Assembly: GCA_010909165.1 (NCBI GenBank)
Contig: MU008153.1
Location: 930,001 to 994,000 of the forward strand
Reading direction: 5' to 3'
Source: Anthoceros angustus
Taxonomy: Eukaryota; Streptophyta; Anthocerotopsida; Anthocerotales; Anthocerotaceae
Length of the DNA stretch: 64,000 nucleotides
Below are positions 34,851 through 46,284 of this stretch, piece by piece. Each line of letters starts with the position of its first letter. Within the stretch, counting starts at the first letter, position 1. A model generated the notes under the pieces. It worked only from the letters and a program-made list of their open reading frames with translations, did not search any database and was not told the origin of the DNA. A program made the position numbers and the translations under genes.

Positions 34851-34859
34851 CCTGCTAAG

Positions 34860-35887
34860 GCACTTACGATGTGCCAGCCCTTAGCCAAGAGCCTCCGATC
34901 AGCCTCGCCTCTTGCCTTCCTGTGAAAGGCTGCATCTCGTGTTTGCTTTGCCCTTGTGCTTGGTGGCATCTTGCATGGGGACTAGTGCTTGGGGGACACC
35001 GAGACGTGGTTCTCAGGGAATGACTAACCTGAGGGCACTCACGCTAGGAATCGAACAGGCCAAATTTAAGAGAAACACTCATCGGTCACCCTAGGTTATC
35101 TGTAAAGGCGTGAGTTGGCAAATCTTGGGGTAGAGGGAGTTAGATGTTGAAGGATTGTTGTAAAGATGAGTTGGTGTCATGTTGAGCGTTATCGTTGTAG
35201 CGTTGAAAGATTGTAGGAGTTAGAAGCACCCGGAAGGCCTGATGTGGGGCCATGGGCTAGTGAATCCAAAACCACCAACATGTAATTCTAGCCCTTACTG
35301 AGGAAAGTAGACCAGGGCCGTGTGTGTGTGCAATGAATTGACCAAGCTAAATCCCTTGGGACTGAACCTACGTACAAGACGACCATGGGATAAGTGTGGC
35401 CACTGAGGCTAGCTCTGAGCAACCGGGGTTTTCCCACCACATGAAGTAATCCAAAGGAAGTGCACTAGGATTCCTACCTTAATTTGTAGATTGAATATAG
35501 ATTTTTAAAAGTATAGCAGCACAAAAACCATTTCTTGATTATAGTCTTGTTTTCTTGAAATTATACTTCATTTCTAAACAAAAATCAACAAAACATATAT
35601 TTTTGTGCACATCTTCTAATGCAAAAAATAATGTGCATCAACCTTGATGCAACCTACATAGTATGCTCTAATACCATGACAAATTATAGGAACTATATGC
35701 GTCAATTAATCAATAAAAAATAATAATATTGTATCGTTAAGAAAGAAGTAACTTGCTTATGCATGAAAAGATAACTTAACTTAAAACGAAAAGGTATGTC
35801 TATTCACTAAGGGACGTAACCCTAATGAACGGGTAGTTGTAAATAACTCTAAGTCCCTACACATGCCCTATCTATGGGATGGAACTC
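34860..35887. other. Intergenic DNA with an LTR-tail-like segment
   Basis: No gene. At 35385-35445 the sequence (GGGATAAGTGTGGCC and a following CCCACCACA) resembles the last 70 bp of the gypsy LTR that ends at 55780, so a solo or decayed LTR may lie at about 35.1-35.45 kb. The rest is AT-rich. Confidence 0.4.
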
Positions 35888-35890
35888 TAA

Positions 35891-37621
35891 GGGCTGGTTT
35901 CCATGGGCAAGTTTTCATCAACTTCAACTTCTCACATGACTATATGTATACATTACGACAAAAACAAAGCGGGTTTGGGGGATCGGAAGTTTCAACAAAC
36001 TCCCACGATGATTGGAGACGAGCGGGTCTAGCGAGTTTTCACAGGCGATGCAGAAGCCACGGTGTCACGTTACGATTTTCCCCGGTCTCCCAAGCGCAGG
36101 CTTGCAACACGGGCAATTGCAAGAACAAGGGTGCTGGAAAAGGGCGGGAGGCAAGTGTGCAATCGATCAGGAAGGCAGCCACTTGGGCAAGAAGGGAAAG
36201 TAAGGGTACGAGCTGAAGCAACGGTGATGGCTGAAGGCTTGGGGCAGCCATCTCAAAGATGCAGCTTGCCATTAAGTGCTGTGCCTTTGAGTTCTTTGCT
36301 TTCCAATTTTTCCATAAGTTCTGCATTGCCTCTGGCTTTGATCCCGCCTTTGAGTTATCCAGAGAAGAAGGCTCACAAATTGCCCCCTAGCTTTGAGCAC
36401 AGCTTGTTTATAGCAATTGAATTGTGGTTTACCGATTCACAAGCCGCTGCCCTAGACTTTGCGCACTTGGGTGACACCAGCACCATGCCACCAGGTACTA
36501 CCTTTTGCTTGCTCGTCCTAATTACATTGATGAAAATTCAGATGAAGCTCATGACTTGCTGGCTTCTAATGTGTACGATTTTTGCAGACACACCTAATTC
36601 TTCAAGAGAGGCCTCACCTAGTGCTGCCCCTCTAGAACGTAGTGAGGATGCAGATACTGTAATCATGATTACGATCGAAGTAATCAGTTACCATTTCCCG
36701 GGACATGAGCTCCATTTTGATGTGTGTTACGTCAATTGCACCACAATTGTTGACTAATCCTTGATGCCTTTCAAATTCTGCCTTGCAGGTAGCTAGAGCT
36801 TCTCGTTGTGGCCAAGCATTGTAGTGTCTCCCTCTTCTGATCATGGCTCTTATGAATCGCCACACAATTTCGAAGCTGTAGATTTAGCTACACCAAAGAG
36901 TTCCCCAATGGACTTGAGAGTATCCCCTGCAGCAAGTCTTCTGATTGTTAGATCCACAGCCACCAAGCTACACACATACTCAAATGTGGCAGGTGTCATT
37001 CTAAAAAACTCTCTGAAACGCTCAAGATCAGCTGTCCATGTTGCTTCCTTAAAAAAGGACCACCAAGCCAAACTCTTGTTCTTGATATGTTGGTCACTAG
37101 GAGTACGTCGCTTGCGTGAAAGACCTGAAATGTGAGTGGAAGCAAGAATGAACATCATGGAATAAACTGTGGTATGTGCACCTTCCTTAGCATTCAGTTG
37201 CCCTATTTGCCTGCATGAAGGAAGCCGTTTAGGTTGACGGTGAAGATAATTTATTATAGCAGGCAATGCAATTCTTTGACAGACGAACACGGCTTTTATT
37301 CTTATCATGGCCACACATAGAATCAATGTCCTGAGCGGCCGCGCGCTGAGCTACATCACGGGCTTCCATCGACGGGCGCTCAAAGTGAAGAATAAGCAAT
37401 CGCACTCAAGTGACTTGCATGAGTGCAGAGCTTGGGACGAAAGCCGGACTCACATGAGCATTGAGTGGCCAGTCGCTTTCGAGTGATGAGTAGCCGGTGA
37501 AGGTCCTTTTTTTTACGGAAGGAATGCACATAGCGAAGCCATGGAAAGTGGCAATACCGTTCCGGTCCAATTGCAAGTTGAAAAAGCCGCCGTAAATATC
37601 GGCCCTCATGGAAACCAGCCC
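35891..37621 (-). mobile_element. PIF/Harbinger DNA transposon with inverted ends
   Basis: The left end GGGCTGGTTTCCATGGGC and the right end (reverse complement GGGCTGGTTTCCATGAGG) are inverted repeats. TAA flanks both sides (35888-35890 and 37622-37624), the 3-bp target duplication typical of this superfamily. The interior carries a frame-broken transposase on the minus strand. Apart from that, the element is structurally complete. Confidence 0.88.
36640..37326 (-). pseudogene. PIF/Harbinger transposase (HARBI1/ALP1-like), frameshifted
   Basis: The upstream part (37326-36850) has FFRMTPATFEYVCSLV and LAAGDTLKSIGELFGVAKST, the N-terminal and helix-turn-helix-like region of Harbinger transposases. 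It breaks frame near 36870 and continues as VWRFIRAMIRRGRHYNAWP, FERHQGLVNNCGAIDVTHIK, the first Asp of the DDE site. It then runs out near 36640 with TDYFDRNHDYSI. The C-terminal two catalytic acids are missing. Confidence 0.85.
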
Positions 37622-39969
37622 TAAACCCTGAACCCTTATCATAACTCCAGCACTCTATTTCATCAGTGGTGTTGGCATGAGATATCTGTCTTGGGAAGTG
37701 ACGACATTAATGAAGTACGTAATCCCCACACATGCTCGTTTCACCATTTTGGTCCTCTTAGGGGAAGCACCATTGCAGCTGTGAAGTCCAAGCTTGAAGG
37801 CCTAATAAGAGCGCGGCACACGGACACTAATCATGGCGGATGCTGTGGAACGCAAAAGTTTGGGCAACCAGCCCAAAAGAGCCCGAAGACGAACAAGTTT
37901 GATTTTTTGGCTAAGCGATTGAAGAGGATCATGCCAGAAAATTTTTGAGAATCTTGAAGCTGAGTTGTAGGATATTGTTAGGAAGGCGAAGAGGATATCC
38001 CAGAAGAAGAAGCGTCGAAACGACCCCGGACGAGCGGGAGGGCGGTCAGAAGGTTGGTGGTGGCGAGACTACGTGGCTGCCACACTCACCGGTGGGAAAG
38101 AAAGCATCGGTGGTGGCGGACTACCGTGGTAGCGATCTCGGCTAAAAGGAAATTAGAATAGGGGATATCCACTATATATGCTCACCAATAGGGAATAAAT
38201 ATAGGTAATTAGAAGGTGATTAATTTGAGGCGGATAGGAAGAAAATAGGTAATTTAGATAGAATTGGATTTTGGAATGATGAACCAATCTAGGGTTGGGA
38301 ACTCTCTGGGTGGCGACATCCAAAGAGGGCAAAGTGCAATTTGGCGCCAACTTCCTTCGAACCAACCACTTCGCGACCGGAGCCGGAGTAACCACAAGGA
38401 GAAGGAAGGAAGGAGGAAGAAGTGGTACCGCCGCCATGTGTTGCTGTAGCCATCCACGCCAAGAGGAGCGGTCCATGGCGAAGAGGAAGCCCTAACCAGC
38501 GTGGAGGCGAGAGAGAAACACACCCAGAAGCAACCAAGCAGTGGGAAGTCTTCTCCGTGCTGTGTGGCTCGCCCAAGCCGAAAATTTGGCAGGCGAGGCA
38601 AACTGAGGAGGCCCCAGTCAGGCTGCCGGCGTGAAGGCGGGAAGTCGGAAGCGGAAGAGCTCCACGGCAATTTCGGCAAAGCCGCCATGCACTGGGAGGA
38701 GAAATCGCGAAGGAGAAATTGCACTGTGGTTCGATTGGCTAACGGTACTTGTGCCTCGGGTTGGGTGTTGCTCCTAGTGACAAGGAAGGAGTGCTTGGAG
38801 TGAAGCTTTGAGCACAACGCTTGGAATTGGTACTTCTCTGAAGTAAGGAAGGTGCCATGCGCCGGAAAGGCAAGGGAAGGAGCCGCCAGGCTCTTCCTCG
38901 CGAGGAGGAAAGGAAGAAGGCGGCCGCGCCGAGAGGTGAGCTTGTAATGCCCCAATTCACTTGCTTTTGGCGGCTCAACCCCGGATTTGGTTGATTTTCG
39001 GTGGGCGAGGAGGAACATCCAATTGGATGGGTGTATGGCCAATGGGCCTACACCAATTTGGAATTGATTGAGGAGTGTTACATCAACCTCCATCAATCGG
39101 GCGCCCTTGCACTAGGAAGGAATGCTCGGATCCGCGTTCTTGGGCATCCGGAAGTGTATGGAAGGCCAGGAGGAAAGCTCGGGTGCTCTCCTCGAAAGGT
39201 CGAATGGAGGGAAGAGGGCGGCCTCCATATGTTCCTTGACATGATGGATGGAGGAGTGAAGGCCCACGCCAAGAATGGCCGGAAGACCGAGAGCATCAAG
39301 GAGGAAGTGGAGGCTCTTCGCAAAGATTGTCTGGGGTTGGTGAATTAACGCACTTCTTACCAACTTCCTCCAATTTTGTGGAAGATTTCCATGGGGAAGC
39401 CGGATTGGGGACTATCATGTATGAGGCCTACATCCACCATCGAGAGCTCCTCAAGCCAAATTCGGTGGATGAGGAAGGGCCAAGGCCACCTACCTTAGCA
39501 CCTATTTGGTGCATTTATGGGAAAGCAGGGACTTCTCACAAGCAAGGAGCTTGAAGATGCATGGCATCCCTTTGAGGTCATCCATCTCCACCGAGGTTGG
39601 AAAGGCCTTTGCCTTTTGCATTGCGGGCGGTGGGAGGTCGGACCTCCACAAACATGCTAGAAGCAAGAGGAGAAGGTCGGAGGCAACAAGGTTGCGGAGT
39701 GGGAATCCTTTCCCCACGAGCAAGGAAGAGAGCAAGGAGGAAGGCCGAATGGTGTCTATGAGAGAAGGACCACGGGAGGGTGGCGGCCAGGGTGGGAGTC
39801 CCCACCATCTCCTTTGTGCCTACGAGAGAGGCACCCCGGGACTACCGGTAGGAGGCGGTCTACCAAGGGGTGGCACCCCACTAGGCGCACCTACCATGGT
39901 AGGTAGGCGGACTACCGTGGTGGCGGACTACAGTGGCGGGCACCCTCGCCAGCAAGCCCTCTGGCGGGG

Positions 39970-40919
39970 AAGGAAGGAGAAGCGGCAGTGCGCCGCCACC
40001 ATCTCCAGCGGTGGGAGGCGGATGGAGCGGTGAAGGGACCGCCCGCGTGGCCGAGTGCGGAGGCTGGAAATTTCCAGCAGAAGCAGGAGGTGGAATTAGG
40101 ACCCCTAGGAGTTCTTTGGGTGAAGCACTCGGAGCGTGGGTTGAAGGCTAGGGACCTAGCAGCCTCCTTGTGGGCATGCCAAGAGGAAGTGAAATCTCAA
40201 GACATGGCGGAAGAAGGCGGGGACTAAGTGGCAATTGGAAGCCATGGAGTCCGATGGCAGCCAAGTTGGAAAAGGGCATGGAGAAGCTCCAGTAGCGACC
40301 TCATAGAAACAGCGCGAGAGAAACACGGAGGGAAGTTGTCACTGGTGAAGAAAGAGCCATTCGGGCAACAACCCAAAAGGATTCTTGGAGGCAAAAGGCG
40401 GAAGAGCATTTTGCCCAAGAGCAAGAAAGGAAAGCAAGGTGAGGCACTAGGAAGGAGAAGCGGCCACGAGTGCGCCGAAACCATCTCCAGCTGGGTGGGA
40501 GGCGGATGGAGCGGCAGTGAAGGGCCCGCCATTCGTGAGGGAGATTTCCAGGTGAAGCAGGAGGGTGGAATTAGGACCCCTAGGGATTCTTTGGGTGCTT
40601 GTGCACTCAGTGTGGATTTGAAGGCTAGGGACCTAGCAGCCTCCTTGTGGGCATGCCAAGAGGAAGTGAAATCTCAAGACATGGCGGGGAAGGCGGGGAC
40701 TAAGTGGCAATTGGAAGCCATGGAGTCGATGAAAAGGCAGCCAAGTTGGAAAAGGTGGAAGCTCAGTAGCGACCTCATAGAAACAGCGCGGAGAAAGCCA
40801 CGGAGGGAAGTTGTCTGGTGAAGAAAGAGCCATTCGGGCAACAACCCAAAAGGATTCTTGGAGGCAAAAGGCGGAAGAGCATTTTGCCCAAGAGCAAGAA
40901 GGAAAGCAAGTGAGGCACT
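39970..40919. repeat. About 475-bp tandem duplication inside post-pol copy A
   Basis: GGAAGGAGAAGCGG opens each unit near 39970 and 40450. Both then carry CCATCTCCAGC, GGTGGAATTAGGACCCCTAG, CAAGAGGAAGTGAAATCTC and CATTCGGGCAACAACCCA in the same order. The matching copy at 52.9-53.4 kb has only one unit, so the duplication is specific to copy A. Confidence 0.88.
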
Positions 40920-42162
40920 AGGAAGGAGAAGCGGGCAACTCGGCAAGTGGCCGCATGAGCGGTGATGGCTACTCAAGCTATCAAAATCCGGGATATGGGA
41001 GAGGAGTTGAGAAGGACCGGTACAATTTGGAAGAGGAGGCCAAGCCTGGGAGGGGCTGGGAGCGAAGAATGCTTGGCAAGCGGAGAAGAGGGGCTTGCTC
41101 AAGAATTAGCGACTGGAACAAAGGAGGTCTCGGGAGGAGGCGCCACAAGAAGGTGGTGCATGATCTTGGTAGTGAGGAAGCGATTTTGGGCTATGCCCTT
41201 GAGCAAAATTGCCCGGCTAAAGGAGGAGGAGAATGTAACCCTCCATGTGAAGGTGGGAGAATTAACCACCGCAAGAGATGCCTACAAGGTAGGTGCGAGG
41301 ATGGAGAGTGGCCCACGAGTTGATGATCTCCAAATGCATTCACAACTTGGGGCTCACCTCCACACAGATCTTGAAGGCCAACAATGAAGTCTTACGGTTG
41401 GCCAAAAGGAGGACATTGGGTCCTCATGATGATGATGGGAAGGGGCAGCAAGTGCGGCGGAGGCCTCCGATTTTGATGAGGCCATCGGTGAAATGGACTC
41501 AGGAATCGAGGAGTCGAGGAGGTGAAGGAGCCATGCGACACGGGATCGGGAGGCAGGCGCGGAGAGGAGGAGGGACAGCCCGCCTCGCGGTCACCCTACC
41601 TCGGTGGGTGACCACCCTAGATGTCTGCCGGACTACGTGGCGACCACACTCGCCCGGTGAGTCGCGGACCGGGGTGCAGCCAGCAGACGCAGGGCTGTTG
41701 AGTTGGGCCCGAGGCGAAGATGAAGCCGGGGTGCGGCAATATACCCCTAGAGAGGGGTGGTGGGAGACAACCCCGAGGAAGGGAGGTCCAGGCCGTCGGA
41801 GGGCAGGAAGGGTGAGGAATCCCTTATCCCACAGTAAGGGAGGAACCGGACCCGAGGAGGAGTCCAACGAAAGGGCCGGAGAGATTAGGGAAGAGGATCC
41901 GCATGGTGGGCGGATGGGGATGAAGGGTGCTCTATGATAGGTATGGACAAATCAAGCAGAGGAAAGGAGCCGGAGATTCCAACCCCAAGAGGCGGCAGAT
42001 GGAGAAAGAAGGAAAAGGTGGACTACCATGGTAGGTAGTCACCTACCGATTCTGCGGACTACAGCGGTGATCAGCGATGAGCAGGACCGGTGGGCGGAGA
42101 AAAGGCGCCTGAGGAGCGGGAGGCGCGATTCTTGGGACGGAGGAATCAGGCGCCGCCCGAGA

Positions 42163-42179
42163 TGGAGGAAGGGGCAGAT
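42163..42179 (+). other. Polypurine tract before gypsy 3' LTR (copy A)
   Basis: The purine-rich run GGAGGAAGGGGCAGA abuts the TG that opens the LTR. The same arrangement occurs at 54537-54553. Such a tract primes plus-strand DNA synthesis in retrotransposons. Confidence 0.75.
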
Positions 42180-42557
42180 TGTACTTGCCCCACATTAGGA
42201 AGATGACAAAATGGGAAGGGCAAGAGCAAAAGGAGGCGAGGCCAATCCACAGCAGACCACCCCAACCCAGGTGAAGACTGGATGTGGTCAAGGACCATAA
42301 ATGCTAGATAGAAGAATAGAAAGGACAGGTGATGTAACCTGACATCCTTCAAGGATAGACTTAGGTGAAGTTACTAGAATAGAATTTACCAAGGATCAGA
42401 CAATAGACTTAGGTGCCAGACATTAAATGCTGGCGGTAGGAAATAATAGAAAATTGGAAAAGGTGACCTGCAGTAGGGTCACCCAAGGGAGGTTGTATGT
42501 GGAAGGCCTCCTATAAAAGGAGGAGGATTTCACAAAGTAAAGTATCACGTCTTGCGC
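42180..42557 (+). repeat. Gypsy LTR, 5' portion, cut by a copia LTR
   Basis: Starts TGTACTTGCCCCACATT and matches the first ~370 bp of the complete LTR at 54554. It includes the promoter with CCTCCTATAAAAGGAGG near 42508. It stops at CTTGCGC where a copia LTR begins. Confidence 0.85.
42508..42524 (+). promoter_or_regulatory. LTR core promoter with TATA box inside an inverted repeat
   Basis: CCTCCTATAAAAGGAGG puts a TATA box between the complementary arms CCTCCT and AGGAGG. Close versions occur in the other two LTR copies near 46546 and 54868, where the loop reads TATAAG. This is the likely start-site selector for the gypsy family's transcription. Confidence 0.65.
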
Positions 42558-42817
42558 TGATGAGAATCTGTAGCTCTTAGATTAGAAGAAGAAGAAACAA
42601 TGTAAGTGATTAATGAGTAAAGTACAAGCCTTTAAATAGGCTGGGTAGTTGGGTGGTTACAACCATAAGTGGTTGCAACCATAAGTAGTTGCAAGTAAGT
42701 TGTTGTAACCAATATAACTAATATAACTACTAACTACCTAAATAACCCTAGGTAAATAATAATGTTTAAGTTATGAGGCCCTAATGAATAGTGCCCTAAT
42801 CTAGACCTATTTCATCA
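42558..42817 (-). repeat. Copia 3' LTR (260 bp)
   Basis: The ends are TGATGA and TCATCA, a perfect terminal inverted pair. Read on the minus strand, a purine-rich tract (AGTGAGTGGGAG) precedes the LTR, and the RT/RNase H pieces at 44.66-46.27 kb run in the same direction. I did not find the partner 5' LTR. Confidence 0.7.
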
Positions 42818-43049
42818 CTCCCACTCACTATGAATATAGGGGTGAAGTCTAGCCTTTAAAATGAGGCCTAAATGTTAAATAGGCTCCCACTAAACCTAAA
42901 GTTATCCGCTTAAGAAAAGGTCTTAAAAACTTAAGCATCTAACATATAATCAAGTCATAAATAAGGACTTAATATAGGCATAAAGAAAATGGAAAAACAA
43001 AATAGACGGGCCACAAAATGGCCTATAAATAAAAGCCAAAACAGATAGG

Positions 43050-44640
43050 CCCATTTGGGCCTATAAATAAGCAACGGCCCCTCTCGCGCCTGTGAGCGGG
43101 TAGGGGCGGTTCTGGCGTTAGCCGCCGCGCCTTCCGGATTTCTGACGGAGACAAAACCGTCTTCTCCCCGCGCCGGCTCCGCGCACCTCGGGTGCCTCAA
43201 TCCTCGAGATCTGCGCCTCGATCTCGATCGGTGGGCGCCATCCGACCGCGCGCCATCCACTCGCGCCATCCATCGCGCCATCGACCTCGCGCCATCATAC
43301 CGGATCCGATGCCGATCCATCACTCCAAAATTTCGCACCGATGATCTGATCCAGCGATCAAATCGCCGTCGCTAACTGTTGCCAAGATCGGTGAGAAAAT
43401 AGCGAAAATTTGGCGAGAATCCAGCCGTGCCGTCGCGCATAAGGTGCTCGAATCAAATTTTGAAATATTTGCTGGATTTATATGCTGGAAATAGCTGAAA
43501 TAAATTGCTGAAAATTGCTAAATAAATTGCTGGAGTTTTGATAAATATCTGATTGATTGGAGTGGAGGGTCGTACTCGTGAGGCAGAAACATGGGTCGAT
43601 AAAATCAAACAAGCACTTGGCGGAAGGAGGATACTTGCGGAAGAAAGAAAGAAGGAAAACGTGCAGCCCGTGCACCACTTGTACCGGATGAAGTTGTACC
43701 GACATTATCGGATCTTGGGAGGAACCGGATGACCCAAACTTGATCGAATTTCTTGCAGTGCGTCCTATTGCAAGAGTGATGACATACCGATGAAGAGGAT
43801 GATATCCACGGTGTGCGGGCGCTCATGGAAAAATCCAAGGTCGTTGTGAGAGAAGTCAAAGTTGGTAAGTCAATAAATTGCAAAATAAATTGCATAAAAA
43901 TTTTGAGTGCATAAATGCTAATAAATATGGATGTAGATAATCCGATAAAAGCATCACCAATCGAGGCCGAATATGATGACTTCAAAATGAATGAAGATTC
44001 GGAAGAGTCGAGGACTCTATAAAACCAAGAGACCTCAAGCTATTTGTGAGGGTAGCCCAAGCTGGAGATCACATCCTTGTGTAAATGGCGCATAGAGGAT
44101 GTAATAGCAGCAATGAGAAGAGCCAAGGAGTGAGTAGGAAAGATGATACCAAAAACCGTAAACTAAACTAACATTTTCCTAATAATATCTACCTATTTTG
44201 CGGTGTAGATAAGAGTGTGGGCACAAGCCATGTGAGATTTGCCCTACCTCTACGACCTACTCAGAGAGAGCAAGTGCAAAAGGAAAATTCCTAGTTCCTA
44301 CACCTGAAACTTATGCAAGGCAACCTACTTGGTTCTTCCGGGAGGAAAGGATGACCATGAAGTTCCCATGGAGTATGTATGTGAAAAGAGAGGGATTAAG
44401 ATGGTGTGGTTAAGTGCTTCCCCATGTGAAAAATATGAAGGACACACCAAACACTTGTACAGTAAGTAACCTAACGACTTAAGTACTATCTTTTCATCAT
44501 TTTCACTTTATAACCAATGGTGTGTATTGTAGGATCCTTCCGGGTATTAGAAAGAGAGGATAAGCGATGCGGGAGGACTACATAGAGTTAGGAGAGGAAA
44601 TTTCTATGCTAGACAAGATGTGTGGACTATAGAAAATACA
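43050..44640 (+). other. Spliced-gene-like fragment of unknown identity
   Basis: Opposite in strand to the surrounding copia remnant. In order: a TATAAATA near 43062, a GC-rich stretch at 43080-43345 with repeated GCGCCAT, a possible donor (GATCG then gtgag, near 43390), then coding-like pieces: TWVDKIKQALGGRRI, LIEFLAVRPIARVMTYR, DDIHGVRALMEKSKVVV with donor gtaagt near 43864, NPIKASPIEAEYDDFK, and YARQPTWFFREERMT then MKFPWSMYVKREGLRW with donor gtaagt near 44463 and acceptor near 44532. Single-base shifts break the frames. I do not recognise the family. It may be a captured host gene fragment or a decayed retroelement ORF. Confidence 0.4.
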
Positions 44641-44663
44641 TTGACACATACTAGCTAGGTGAC

Positions 44664-46270
44664 TTAAACCTCTTGAATACCTAACATTTTCATGTGTCTT
44701 AAATGCAAATCTCTCCCTAATGACTTAGTTAACAAATCAAATGGATTGTTTTGTGTTGGTATATAAGTGATATCTATAGTGTTATCTTCCAACTTCTCTA
44801 CGATATAGTGATACTCAACACTATGTGTTTGGTTGGAATGGAAAAGGTTTCTAGCAAGTGCTATGGCTCGACTATCACTAAAAGAGATGTTGGGTTTCTT
44901 GAGGGTGATTAAGTTCACTCAAAATTAGCCTAGACCATACTATATCCTTGGAAATAGATGTTAGTACTCTATATTGATTGATTAGGCAAATGCAAAGGCT
45001 GTTTCTTACTCGACCATGATATTGGAGCTCCTCCAAGAAGTAAAACATAACGATACGGATTTTTGAGTATCGGGATCACCATAATAAGATCGGCATATGC
45101 CGTAAGTGTTAATGTTTTGATTGCTGGTGTATGCTTAAATGTCACCTGTTTGCATAGTCCCTTTAAGGTATCGAAAAATACGCTTAACGACATCCGTTGA
45201 TGTCGGGGTTCTCCAAAAGCGTGAGTGAACCGACTTCAAAAGAAATATCGTGTCTAGTAAAATTGCTTAAATATGAGTGAAGACGTCGATATGGGACGGA
45301 TGCCATCTCCATTTTCTCTTGAGCACTCTTAGGACTCATATCGAGTAAGCCATGCCACTAGCAAAGGTGTGGGTGCGCTTTGCATCTTCCATTCCAAATT
45401 TTGCTAAACTCTCCTTTATATACTTGGTTTGAACTATGCTCACTTTTTATTACTCCTATCGCGGATAATATTTACACCAAGTGCATAATTCATTTCTCCT
45501 GTCGGTCATTTCATATAATGTCCGAAGCCATGCTTTTATCTCAGCAAGGAGAATAAGAGAGTTTGTTGCCATAAAGACGTCATCGACGTATAATAGAAGG
45601 TAAAATATATCATTTCCCTTGAGGTAAATATATAAGCAAGCATCGCCTTTACTTTGCTTAAATCCCTTATTCGAGAGTTGTATATGGATGGTCAAGTTCC
45701 AATTTTTGCCGGATTGCTTGAGTCCATATAGACCCTTGATCAATTTACATACTAAATGCTCCTTGCCTTTACTTCATAACCCTCGGGTTGCTTCATGTAT
45801 ATTTCTTCTTTCAAGCGCCCATACAAATATGTCTGTCTTCACATCCATCATATGAAGTTCAAGATCGTCTTGGGCACATATAGCGAAGATCATGCGAAGA
45901 GTGGCAAACTTGGCTACTGAGCATAAGTGGCCCAAGGTATATAGTCTAGTCCGATTTGGGTAAAACCTCTAGCAACTAGGCGTGCTTTATACCTTTCCGG
46001 ATCCATCTCCTTTTCTCTTTATCTTAAATACCCATTTGCTGGTTACTATTTTTCTACCCTTAGGAGGTTCAACTAATTCCCATGTAGAATTACTAATGAG
46101 GGAATTATACTCGAATCTACTGACTTCCTTCCATAGATGTTTGGAGGAGAAGAGAAGGCTTGTTTTAGGGTAAGAGGCTCTTCTAAGTCTCAGTGGCTGC
46201 ATACACAGCTTGATTATAAAGGGACTCGGAGAATTAGAATCGGGAAAAATAGCAAGGTATCCCAAAGGGG
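44664..46270 (-). pseudogene. Ty1/copia RT and RNase H, decayed
   Basis: Minus-strand pieces in the correct order: STWELVEPPKGRKIVTSKWV (RT entry) near 46050-46000, IKGLYGLKQSGKNW and LLLYVDDVFMAT (catalytic YVDD) at 45740-45560, YVLLLGGAPISWSSKKQ (RNase H) near 45050-45000, and ITYIPTQNNPFDLLTKSLGR near the stop at 44664. Several frameshifts separate them, so this copy is dead. Its 3' LTR is probably the one at 42558-42817. Confidence 0.88.
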
Positions 46271-46284
46271 TTCTTTCCAAGGCG

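Larger units (their letters stand above)
37845..42179 (+). mobile_element. Post-pol region of a Ty3/gypsy element, copy A
   Basis: Matches 50920-54553 over nearly its full length; that copy lies directly after an integrase, so this is the same element's stretch between pol and the 3' LTR, here without its pol. It ends in a purine-rich tract (GGAGGAAGGGGCAGA) followed by the TG of an LTR. Coding-like pieces are frame-broken: AYTNLELIEECYINLHQSG near 39.05 kb, SSNFVEDFHGEAG near 39.37 kb, and coiled-coil-like segments near 40.3 and 41.25 kb. I do not recognise the protein. Plant Tat-lineage gypsy elements carry extra ORFs in this position, which would fit. Confidence 0.65.

Noticed and set aside
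37848-38338. Possible separate 490-bp LTR ending at a TTTGGCGCC site near 38340
   Set aside because: The second copy at 50922-51366 lacks the TTTGGCGCC and directly follows integrase, so this is better explained as the start of the post-pol region.
38254-39096. 280-codon minus-strand frame in post-pol copy A, a candidate antisense ORF of a Tat-like element
   Set aside because: The matching stretch of copy B is broken into short frames on that strand, and conserved pieces read better on the plus strand.
40228-41937. Long plus-strand frames in post-pol copy A
   Set aside because: They change frame relative to the conserved segments and contain the tandem duplication; not called as intact genes.
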